In this document: in pieces, positions 7,480 through 14,077 of the stretch
Numbering within the stretch: the first letter of the stretch is position 1
How the letters are laid out: every line of letters starts with the position of its first letter
Assembly (NCBI GenBank): GCA_002469545.1
Contig: DKMK01000006.1
Span: 1 to 14,563 of the forward strand
Length of the DNA: 14,563 nt
Direction: 5' to 3'
DNA from: Rhodobacterales bacterium UBA7416
GTDB lineage: Bacteria > Pseudomonadota > Alphaproteobacteria > Rhodobacterales > Rhodobacteraceae
Notes under the pieces: model-generated
What the model was told of the DNA's origin: nothing
Seen by the model: only the letters and a program-made list of their open reading frames with translations
The model's database searches: none
Program-made: the position numbers and the translations under genes

Positions 7480-7591
7480 GCTGGCGCAGCAGGGCCAAGA
7501 AATTGGCTTTGGGAATATAATTCCGAGCTTGCGTGTTAGTTCCTGCGTTAGCACCTTTATAAGAAAGCAGACCCTTGGGTCTGCTTTTTTT
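7480..7591 (+). ncRNA. Putative structured small RNA (or structured purB 3' UTR)
   Basis: Read as RNA, 7480-7489 pairs with 7543-7552 as a ten-base-pair stem including two G-U pairs. Inside this are two hairpins. One spans 7491-7510, with eight pairs including two G-U and a GAAA tetraloop of the GNRA type. The other spans 7512-7524, with GGAAT and ATTCC arms and a three-base loop. An unpaired stretch 7525-7542 follows, and the outer stem is followed at once by a strong terminator. This nested fold is more than a simple terminator region needs. I do not recognise a known family: the SRP RNA core is absent and no 6S-like features were evident. No clear promoter was seen, so release from the purB transcript by processing is possible. 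Confidence 0.4.
7563..7591 (+). terminator. Strong intrinsic terminator
   Basis: AGCAGACCC (7566-7574) and GGGTCTGCT (7577-7585) are exact inverted copies, giving a stem that extends into the flanking A and T runs, and it is followed by seven T residues (7585-7591). It ends rightward transcription from purB or from the putative small RNA. On the opposite strand the hairpin is followed by TTTCTT, so it may also stop transcripts of the convergent DUF1476 gene. Confidence 0.88.
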
Positions 7592-7618
7592 GTTACATGA
7601 TATAATTCCTGCGCAAGA

Positions 7619-7933
7619 TCAGGTTTCTGCCATAACCTGTGTTTTTGCTTCGGCCTTCATCTCTGACATTTTGGTACGAATTTCATCCTCGGTGGCCAAA
7701 CCACCCAGATCACCAGCCAGCTTGCGATAAACATCTTCGTCGCCGGCCTCTTCAAAGTCAGATTTCACAACTTCAACGGCATATGCGTCAGCTTCATCGC
7801 CCGTTTTGCGCAACAAACCAGCAGCCCAAAGCCCCACTAATTTATTGCGACGTGCTTCTACCTTAAATTGCAATTCCGCATCATGTGCAAATTTCGCTTC
7901 AAACGCAGCGCCTCGTTCGTCCATTGAACTCAT
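7619..7933 (-). CDS. DUF1476 protein, F1Fo-ATPase inhibitor zeta subunit
   Basis: This 104-residue soluble helical protein belongs to the DUF1476 family. In Paracoccus denitrificans the family member is the zeta subunit, which inserts its N-terminus into F1 and blocks ATP hydrolysis. The conserved segment DERGAAFEAKFAHDAELQFK (5-24), followed by ARRNKLVGLWAAGLL (27-41), contains the inhibitory N-terminal region and the start of the helical core. AAGGAG (7940-7945) six bases before the ATG at 7933 fixes the start. It is divergent from purC, an arrangement I recall as common in alphaproteobacteria. The family is nearly certain. The inhibitory role is inferred: inhibitor strength of this family is known to vary among alphaproteobacteria. 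Confidence 0.92.
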   Translation of the reverse strand: MSSMDERGAAFEAKFAHDAELQFKVEARRNKLVGLWAAGLLRKTGDEADAYAVEVVKSDFEEAGDEDVYRKLAGDLGGLATEDEIRTKMSEMKAEAKTQVMAET

Positions 7934-8011
7934 ATCCGTCTCCTTCGTGATTATTATACACTATAAATGGGAGGATAACGCTTCATTCACAAGATCACCA
8001 GCGAACAGTTC

Positions 8012-8040
8012 TTGTCCGATTGTTTCCAACTATCTATAGA
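8012..8040 (+). promoter_or_regulatory. Candidate sigma-70 promoter for purC-purS-purQ
   Basis: TTGTCC (8012-8017) and TATAGA (8035-8040), 17 bases apart, lie about 47 bases before the purC ATG in the 153-base gap after the divergent DUF1476 gene. The match is moderate. Nothing resembling a purine riboswitch was seen in the leader. Confidence 0.35.
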
Positions 8041-8086
8041 GAGACCAAATCGCGGGAGAGATTCCCCCACCTCACGGAGACCACAG

Positions 8087-8845
8087 ATGGCACGCGGCAA
8101 GAAGATTTACGAAGGCAAAGCAAAAACATTGTTCGAAGGCCCAGAGCCGGGAACACTTATTCAGTACTTCAAAGACGATGCAACAGCCTTTAACGCTGTT
8201 AAAAAAGACACCATCGAAGGCAAGGGCGCGCTCAACAATCTGTTAAGCGAACACATCATGGTCGGTCTTGGAAATATTGGTTTACCCACGCATTTCATCC
8301 GTCGCCTTAACATGCGTGAACAGTTGATTCACAAAGTCGAAATCGTTCCTTTAGAAATCATTGTTCGTAATGTGGCGGCAGGTTCATTCTCTAAGATGTT
8401 CAATATTGAAGAGGGCACCCCCCTACCCCGTTCAATCGTAGAGTTCTGCCTTAAAGACGATGAACTTGGTGATCCACTGGTATCCGAAGAACACATCTTG
8501 GCCATGAATTGGGCAACAGCTGGCGAAATTGACGACATGCGCGAAATTGCATTGCGCGTGAATGATTTCTTGGCAGGTTTAATGTACGGTATTGGCATTA
8601 AATTGATCGACTTCAAAATCGAAGTTGGCCGTCAATACGTCGATGACATGCAACGCTTAATCCTCGCTGATGAAATTAGCCCAGACAGCTGTCGCTTATG
8701 GGACATGGAAACAAATGAAAAATTAGACAAAGACGTGTTTCGTCGTGATTTGGGCAGCCTTACCGATGCCTATTCCGAAGTCGCACGTCGCTTGGGCATA
8801 TTGCCTAAAAATACGGCCGCCTCTGGCCCAAAATTGGTGGAGTAA
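8087..8845 (+). CDS. purC: Phosphoribosylaminoimidazole-succinocarboxamide synthase
   Basis: PurC (SAICAR synthetase) joins CAIR and aspartate with ATP in step eight of IMP synthesis. The 252 residues are standard. The N-terminus KKIYEGKAKTLFE (5-17) is the nucleotide-binding strand-turn. The two family signatures are VPLEIIVRNVAAGSF (87-101) and LIDFKIEVG (173-181), and LADEISPDSCRLWD (193-206) is also conserved. The frame is open upstream to 8012, but the ATG at 8087 has GGAG seven bases before it and gives the family's usual N-terminus, so the extension is rejected. It leads the purC-purS-purQ operon; purS starts five bases after its stop. Confidence 0.97.
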   Translation: MARGKKIYEGKAKTLFEGPEPGTLIQYFKDDATAFNAVKKDTIEGKGALNNLLSEHIMVGLGNIGLPTHFIRRLNMREQLIHKVEIVPLEIIVRNVAAGSFSKMFNIEEGTPLPRSIVEFCLKDDELGDPLVSEEHILAMNWATAGEIDDMREIALRVNDFLAGLMYGIGIKLIDFKIEVGRQYVDDMQRLILADEISPDSCRLWDMETNEKLDKDVFRRDLGSLTDAYSEVARRLGILPKNTAASGPKLVE

Positions 8846-8850
8846 CCGAC

Positions 8851-9090
8851 ATGATCGCACGTGTACACGTAACTTTAAAACCCGGTGTTCTTGACCCCCA
8901 AGGCGCAGCAGTACGTCACTCATTGGGTGCGCTAGGCTTTGATGGCGTTGAAAAAGTCCGCCAAGGCAAAGTCATTGAACTAAAGCTATCAGAGACAGAT
9001 GTAGCCAAAGCAGAAGCACAAGTAAATGAAATGTGCGAAAAGTTGTTGGCTAATACGGTGATCGAAAACTATACGGTGGAAATCCTATAA
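8851..9090 (+). CDS. purS: FGAM synthase subunit PurS
   Basis: PurS is the 79-residue small subunit of the three-part phosphoribosylformylglycinamidine synthase (PurS-PurQ-small PurL). It bridges the glutaminase PurQ and the synthase PurL and helps channel ammonia. The pattern ARVHVTLKPGVLDPQG (3-18), with GFDGVEKVRQGKVIEL (29-44) after it, is diagnostic. GGAG at the purC end lies eight bases before the ATG at 8851. Its TAA overlaps the purQ ATG by one base, so the two subunits are probably made in a fixed ratio. The required small PurL is not in the window. Confidence 0.96.
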   Translation: MIARVHVTLKPGVLDPQGAAVRHSLGALGFDGVEKVRQGKVIELKLSETDVAKAEAQVNEMCEKLLANTVIENYTVEIL

Positions 9091-9767
9091 TGCGCGCAGC
9101 CGTCATTCAGTTCCCAGGTTCAAACTGCGACCGCGACATGGCGGTGGCATTGGACAAAGTATCCGGTCACAACAAGCCGACCCAAATAATCTGGCACAAA
9201 GAAAGCGGCCTTCCAAGCGGCTTGGACGTCATTGCAATTCCTGGTGGCTTCTCGTTTGGCGACTATTTGCGTTGCGGTGCCATCGCTGCGCGTTCACCAA
9301 TCATGCGCGCGGTTGTCGATTTCGCCAATAAAGGCGGTTATGTTTTGGGTGTTTGTAACGGCTTTCAAGTTCTTACAGAATCAGGTCTTCTGCCCGGTGC
9401 TTTGATGCGCAACGCAGGTCTGAAATTTGTGTGCAAGGATACCGATCTACGCGTCGAAACATCGGCATGTGAATTCACCTCAGGCTACAAAGCTGGCTCA
9501 ACAATCAACGTGCCAATTGCGCACCATGATGGCAACTTTAATGCCGACACAGACACATTAAAGGCTCTGAATGATCAGGATCGCGTGGCATTTCGTTATG
9601 TCAACAATCCCAACGGCTCGATGGAAGATATCGCAGGCATTTTGTCTGAAAACCGTCGTGTGTTGGGCATGATGCCACATCCAGAACGCTTGAATGATCC
9701 ATTATTGGGTGGAATTGACGGGAATCCGCTGTTCGAAAGTCTCGCAAACGCGATGGTCAGCGCATAA
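9090..9767 (+). CDS. purQ: FGAM synthase glutaminase subunit PurQ
   Basis: PurQ is the class I glutamine amidotransferase that supplies ammonia to the FGAM synthase complex, converting FGAR to FGAM. The 225 residues are the usual length. The nucleophile is Cys89 in GVCNGFQ, and the rest of the triad is His197 and Glu199 in MMPHPER. PGGFSFGDYLR (51-61) forms the oxyanion and substrate loop, and AHHDGNF (144-150) contacts PurS and PurL in known complexes. Start and stop are unambiguous, with the ATG sharing one base with the purS stop. The gene is followed by 57 bases before dctB with no terminator visible, so some read-through into dctBD is possible. Confidence 0.97.
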   Translation: MRAAVIQFPGSNCDRDMAVALDKVSGHNKPTQIIWHKESGLPSGLDVIAIPGGFSFGDYLRCGAIAARSPIMRAVVDFANKGGYVLGVCNGFQVLTESGLLPGALMRNAGLKFVCKDTDLRVETSACEFTSGYKAGSTINVPIAHHDGNFNADTDTLKALNDQDRVAFRYVNNPNGSMEDIAGILSENRRVLGMMPHPERLNDPLLGGIDGNPLFESLANAMVSA

Positions 9768-9824
9768 TCGCACCCAATCGCAATATGTCTAGACCCCTTT
9801 GGCACGGCAATCTAAGCTGACGAT

Positions 9825-11582
9825 ATGGCGTTATTAAACAATCCAGAACCAACACGTGGCTGGGCGAACCTTATTGTTCGCCTTGGCATCTTTTTGTTGG
9901 CTGTATCTGTGATCGCCATCATATGGTTAACAAACCTGTATTTGACCCAAAACTACAGCCAAGAAAAACGTTCTGAAGCGGAACGTGAACTGTCATTGTA
10001 TTCTGGCCGTCTTATTTCGGAACTCCAACGGGTATCCGTGGTTCCATTACTTCTTTCACGTGATACAGGCCTGTTATCAGATCTCAACACCAAAGATTAC
10101 CAACTGACCAGCCAACGTTTGATTTCCTTCTCCGAAGAGATCCGCGTAAATTCGATCACCTTGCTTGAACGGTTTGGACGCATCGTCGCATCGTCTGATC
10201 GTGCGGATTTGGGCCGTAATTTACGCGATCAAGAATTCTTTTACTCCGCAATCCGAAGTTCAGACACAATTTTCACAATTTCCAGCAATGAAAAGGGCAA
10301 ACGTAGCTTCTTCTACTCTCGAAAGTTGGAATCCCAAGGCAAAATCAAAGGCGTAGTTGTGGTCGAAGTCCGTTTAGACGACCTTTTCACAACTTGGTCG
10401 GCCAATGACGCGACAATCATGGTGACAAATTCCGAAGGTATTGTGGTTTTATCGACGGAAAAAGGTTTTCTCAATCAATCCCTCGAAACCGCCCTGCTCT
10501 CACAACCAACTTTGACAGTGTTTGAAAGTGCTGTACGCGCAACGGGTGATTGGAACGGTACCGCAGTCGATGCATATATCGAAGATCAAGCACTCTATCG
10601 ACTTGATACCGCCATTCCGTTTCAAGGTTGGCGCTTGACCTATCTTGCCCCATTTCAGTCCGTACGCGAGAAGGTTAACGGCGTTCTCGCGCTTGAAATC
10701 ACTGGGCTTGCGCTGCTTATGGCGCTCGGCTTTTACTTCCTATCACGTCGTGCAATCCGCCAAACGTTCCTCTTCAAAGCAGAGAGTGAAGAACTTCGTG
10801 CCCTAAACGATCGACTGTCCACAGAAATCACCCAACGCGAACGCGCCGAACGAAACCTTCAAGTGGCAGAAGCATCATTGGAACAATCCTCCAAACTGGC
10901 GGCCTTGGGCGAAATGTCCGCCGCCGTCAGCCATGAATTAAATCAACCTCTGGCCGCAATGCGTACTTATTTGGCGGGCGCGAAACTTTTGCTCAGCCGC
11001 AAGCGCCCCGATGAAGCAATGTCCAGCTTCCAACGCATTGACGATCTGATTGGGCGTATGGGCACAATCACCCAGCAATTAAAATCCTATGCCCGCAAAG
11101 GCAGTGATGATCTTATTCCCGTTGATTTCAAGATGTCCGTTAACACATCTATGTCAATGATGGCACCTCAACTTGGCCAGCAAGACGTTGAAATTGATAA
11201 AGTTTTGCCAGATCACCCAGTTATGGTCATGGCCGACCCTGTACGCTTGGAACAAGTTATCGTAAACCTGTTGCGCAATGCATTAGATGCCATGAAAGGC
11301 CAATCTGATCGCCACCTACAAATATCATTGACCGCTGGTGATATGGCAACGTTGACCATCCAAGACAACGGTCCCGGCATTGAAAACCTTGACGAATTAT
11401 TCGAACCATTCTTCACCACAAAAAAACCGGGCGACGGTGTAGGCCTTGGCTTGGCTATCAGCTCGTCGATAACAAAAGACCTTGATGGGCGGTTATTCGC
11501 CCGAAACGTATCCCCACGCGGTGCCGTCTTTGAATTCCAGCTCCCACAGCTAGAACAAAAGGATATTCAAGCGGCGGAGTAG
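9825..11582 (+). CDS. dctB: DctB-type sensor histidine kinase
   Basis: This membrane sensor kinase resembles DctB, which senses periplasmic C4-dicarboxylates and phosphorylates DctD. Of its 585 residues, one membrane helix lies at about 15-38 and another at about 287-306. The roughly 245 periplasmic residues between them fit a double-PDC (dCache-type) sensor. A helical linker (about 315-355) leads to the kinase core: phospho-acceptor His370 in SHELNQPLAAMR, N-box NLLRNALDA (481-489), DNGPGI (514-519) and GVGLGLAIS (538-546). The ribosome binding site before the ATG at 9825 is poor. dctD starts six bases after its stop. No dicarboxylate transporter adjoins it, so the ligand is inferred from family likeness; another organic acid is possible. 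Confidence 0.87.
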   Translation: MALLNNPEPTRGWANLIVRLGIFLLAVSVIAIIWLTNLYLTQNYSQEKRSEAERELSLYSGRLISELQRVSVVPLLLSRDTGLLSDLNTKDYQLTSQRLISFSEEIRVNSITLLERFGRIVASSDRADLGRNLRDQEFFYSAIRSSDTIFTISSNEKGKRSFFYSRKLESQGKIKGVVVVEVRLDDLFTTWSANDATIMVTNSEGIVVLSTEKGFLNQSLETALLSQPTLTVFESAVRATGDWNGTAVDAYIEDQALYRLDTAIPFQGWRLTYLAPFQSVREKVNGVLALEITGLALLMALGFYFLSRRAIRQTFLFKAESEELRALNDRLSTEITQRERAERNLQVAEASLEQSSKLAALGEMSAAVSHELNQPLAAMRTYLAGAKLLLSRKRPDEAMSSFQRIDDLIGRMGTITQQLKSYARKGSDDLIPVDFKMSVNTSMSMMAPQLGQQDVEIDKVLPDHPVMVMADPVRLEQVIVNLLRNALDAMKGQSDRHLQISLTAGDMATLTIQDNGPGIENLDELFEPFFTTKKPGDGVGLGLAISSSITKDLDGRLFARNVSPRGAVFEFQLPQLEQKDIQAAE

Positions 11583-11588
11583 CCAAAA

Positions 11589-12932
11589 ATGGCCGAACAG
11601 ATCACCATCACTATCGTAGACGACGAACAAGACATGCGCGAAAGCATTTCGCAATGGCTTGGCTTGTCTGGTTATAAAACCAAAACTTACGCCAGCGCCG
11701 ACTTAGCACTGAAAGAAATCGAACCAGATTATCCAGGTATCATCATTTCCGACATCAAAATGCCGGGAACAGATGGGATTTCATTTTTTAAAAAGCTTCA
11801 AAAAATCGATAATGCCCTGCCCGTTATATTGATAACAGGCCACGGCGACGTTGCTATGGCGGTCGAAGCAATGCGCATTGGTGCTTATGATTTCTTAGAA
11901 AAGCCGTTTGATCCAGAACGCATGGCAGAATTGGCCAAACGCGCGGTGCACACCCGTCGCCTCACATTAGAAAATCGTGCATTGCGACGTGAATTGTCCG
12001 ATGGCACTGTGCTGTTACGCAAACTGATGGGCACATCATCCGTTATGTCGCGCCTACGCGAAGATATTCTTGATCTGGCACAAGCAGACGGCCACGTCTT
12101 GATCACCGGCGAAACTGGCACAGGCAAAAGCTTGATCGCCCATGCCCTACACGCCTGTGGCCCACGCCAAGGCAAAAAATTCGTCACCGTCAATTGTGCC
12201 GCCTATACCGAAGACGAATTGGCACGCCGCCTGTTTGGCGACGATGGCCAAGACCAACCATTCATGGACAACTCACTGGATGGCACACTGTGCTTAGAAG
12301 ACATCGAAAGTATCCCCGCATCCATTCAGGCGCGTCTCTTGTCCCTGATCACCGAATACGACCTTGGCGAAGAGGGCTCGCGCCTGCGTATCATCGCAAT
12401 CTCGAACGAAACCGGCGAACCAGACCAAACATTAGAAGACACCCTTCGCCACGATCTGTTCTATCGCCTTGCAGCCATGCAAATCACGCCACCACCGCTA
12501 AAATCGCGCGGCGAAGACATTCTCAGCCTTTTCAACCGCTACCTTGAAAATTTCGCCGATGAATATGGATGCGACCAACCCGAGGTATCTGCCGAAGACG
12601 CAGCGCAATTGCTACAGGCGCAATGGCCCGGCAATATTCGCCAACTGATCAATCTGGCAGAACGCACAGTATTGCAAAGCAGACGCGGCAGCTATTCCAT
12701 CACAAAAATGCTGTCGTCTGACGACGATCAACCCGAAACAGCCAAAGAAGACGCCGACAGCAAGCCGCTAAAGGAGCATGTCGAAGCATTCGAACGGATG
12801 CTCATCGACAACACGATGCGCCGGCACAAAGGCTCTATTCAGGCCGTCATGGCAGAGCTGTCATTACCGCGCCGCACACTGAACGAAAAGATGGCGAAAT
12901 ATGGGTTAAGTCGGTCGAATTATGTGGGGTAA
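11589..12932 (+). CDS. dctD: DctD-like response regulator lacking the GAFTGA loop
   Basis: The partner regulator of DctB has 447 residues. The receiver domain (1-120) has Asp11 and Asp12, phospho-acceptor Asp55 in ISDIKMPG, Thr83 and Lys105. An AAA+ domain (about 146-365) has Walker A GETGTGKS (174-181), an arginine-finger region RHDLFYRL (287-294) and WPGNIRQL (346-353). A Fis-type helix-turn-helix lies at about 411-440 (LPRRTLNEKMAKYGL). Two features are abnormal. The segment between LFG (215-217) and GTLCL (232-236) is about 14 residues instead of about 27, so the GAFTGA sigma-54 contact loop is missing. The Walker B region also reads LEDI where the family has LDEI. The regulator therefore probably acts without sigma-54, as is known for Rhodobacter capsulatus NtrC. 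GGAG at the dctB stop serves as its ribosome binding site. Confidence 0.87.
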   Translation: MAEQITITIVDDEQDMRESISQWLGLSGYKTKTYASADLALKEIEPDYPGIIISDIKMPGTDGISFFKKLQKIDNALPVILITGHGDVAMAVEAMRIGAYDFLEKPFDPERMAELAKRAVHTRRLTLENRALRRELSDGTVLLRKLMGTSSVMSRLREDILDLAQADGHVLITGETGTGKSLIAHALHACGPRQGKKFVTVNCAAYTEDELARRLFGDDGQDQPFMDNSLDGTLCLEDIESIPASIQARLLSLITEYDLGEEGSRLRIIAISNETGEPDQTLEDTLRHDLFYRLAAMQITPPPLKSRGEDILSLFNRYLENFADEYGCDQPEVSAEDAAQLLQAQWPGNIRQLINLAERTVLQSRRGSYSITKMLSSDDDQPETAKEDADSKPLKEHVEAFERMLIDNTMRRHKGSIQAVMAELSLPRRTLNEKMAKYGLSRSNYVG

Positions 12933-12935
12933 CGG

Positions 12936-13394
12936 ATGAGAAGATTTCTAAAATGGGGTGTATTTTTAATACTCCCCATCATGATTTCTTTCATAATCTT
13001 AGACAAACCATGGTGTCGATCCAAACATATTGGTGATTTATTTGCGTTAGTTATCTCACAAACAAATCCCAGAACAAATGCTGGTATCCTTGAATTTGAT
13101 AAATACAAAAAGAACAGTTCTCCTTTCCAGAGCGGTACACTTTCTGGCAGCCTATCATGTATAAAAGTCGTACTAGATGATGATGGGTTTAGTTACTTTT
13201 ATTAGCTAGAAATAGGCTTTGGCCTGGCCCTTGGATACAAGAACCCGCCTGGTAATTATGTATACGGTTATGATGGTATGCAGCCGGATATATTTCATAC
13301 GTTTCTTAAAAATACCAAAAGTAACAAGTTAGAAACGCATTTCCGTAATTGGCAAATGAAACAATTAACATTTACGATATTACACATCAGATAG
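12936..13394 (+). pseudogene. Small membrane/exported protein gene interrupted by in-frame TAG
   Basis: The gene starts three bases after the dctD stop. The first 89 codons encode a protein with an N-terminal hydrophobic helix (about 7-23, WGVFLILPIMISFIIL), either a signal anchor or an uncleaved signal. The frame stops at TAG (13203-13205) but stays open for another 62 codons to a TAG at 13392-13394. The extension is protein-like (LGYKNPPGNYVYGYDG). The most likely reading is one gene of about 152 codons with a nonsense mutation, or a sequencing error. The segment is visibly more AT-rich than dctBD and its codon use differs, hinting at acquisition from elsewhere. I do not recognise the family. 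A functional 89-residue product cannot be excluded. Confidence 0.55.
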
Positions 13395-13435
13395 CTAGAA
13401 CGTGTCGTTGCCAGGACATCATCATTTCAGCATAT

Positions 13436-14077
13436 TCACAGATCAGCTAACGCCGTTTCCAAATCACCATAGCCCGTAAAGCGGCGCTCTAACGGCAATC
13501 CCATTTTTTCTGAAATCGCCAATGCCTTAGCATCCAACGCTGGATCATTAATCTGGGCTTGGTAAACCAACTTAGTATAATTACCAAAATACATATCCAA
13601 CAGTTCTGGATGACGATCCAACCCCATTGGCTTCCAAACAAACGCATCAAACTGTTTGACCAGAAAATCAGTCAAATAAAACGCGGTAATTTCATCCTCT
13701 GACGTGGCTGCAAACACATCATTTCCTTCAAAAAAGGAATAACAATGCGGTCCTTGGATCATCTGAACACCCAATTCTTTGCACTTTTCGAACAAAAGGC
13801 CACCCGTGCCACAATCGGCATAGGCGATGAAAATTTCCGCGTAATTCGGGCGATGTTTGACAACGGCCTCTTCCACGGCTGCGGTGATTTTGTCGGGGTA
13901 CAGGTGGTAATTGGCTGGCAAACAAGTCAACGACATATGCGTCCACTTGTTCATCTCGATCAGTGCCAAGATTTCACGTGCCAATGCGCCACACGCAATA
14001 ATTAAAACGCGCCCATCGTTTCCAATGGGCGCGCTTAATCCGTCAGTCGTAAGGGTGGTATCAGATACCTCTGACAC
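13436..14077 (-). CDS. DUF1638 protein next to a corrinoid protein
   Basis: The product is a 213-residue cytoplasmic protein of the DUF1638 family, function unknown. Conserved-looking elements are VLIIACGALAREILALIE (24-41), FIAYADCGTGG (83-93) and QGPHCYSFFEG (108-118). The Cys and His residues in them (Cys29, Cys89, His111, Cys112) could bind a metal, a corrinoid or another cofactor. The start is GTG at 14077, overlapping the TAG of the upstream corrinoid gene by one base. The first in-frame ATG comes 42 codons later, inside the conserved core, so the GTG is right. The overlap implies tightly coupled expression and a role in the same B12-dependent methyl transfer. The family call is fairly sure; the role is inferred only from the neighbour. 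Confidence 0.82.
   Translation of the reverse strand: MSEVSDTTLTTDGLSAPIGNDGRVLIIACGALAREILALIEMNKWTHMSLTCLPANYHLYPDKITAAVEEAVVKHRPNYAEIFIAYADCGTGGLLFEKCKELGVQMIQGPHCYSFFEGNDVFAATSEDEITAFYLTDFLVKQFDAFVWKPMGLDRHPELLDMYFGNYTKLVYQAQINDPALDAKALAISEKMGLPLERRFTGYGDLETALADL

Noticed and set aside
7366..7480. CtrA-type sites (TTAA-N7-TTAA) in the purB downstream gap
   Set aside because: TTAA half-sites occur but none at seven-base spacing.
7940..7982. TATAAT on the minus strand (7958-7953) as the promoter of the DUF1476 gene
   Set aside because: The implied transcript start would fall on the ribosome binding site at 7940-7945 and no -35 hexamer lies at suitable spacing; it may be chance in AT-rich DNA.
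8012..8086. N-terminal extension of purC by 25 codons
   Set aside because: The extension is unlike any SAICAR synthetase N-terminus, covers the likely promoter, and the ATG at 8087 has a well-placed GGAG.
9800..9815. TGGCACGGCAATCT upstream of dctB as a sigma-54 promoter
   Set aside because: The -24 half matches, but at the required spacing there is TCTA instead of TTGC, so it lacks the -12 element.
5953..13205. Amber recoding (for example pyrrolysine), suggested by two in-frame TAGs plus a corrinoid protein of the methylamine type
   Set aside because: TAG is the ordinary stop of several sound genes here (znuB, hemF, dctB and the corrinoid gene). The interrupted genes are not methyltransferases, and no pyl genes are visible.
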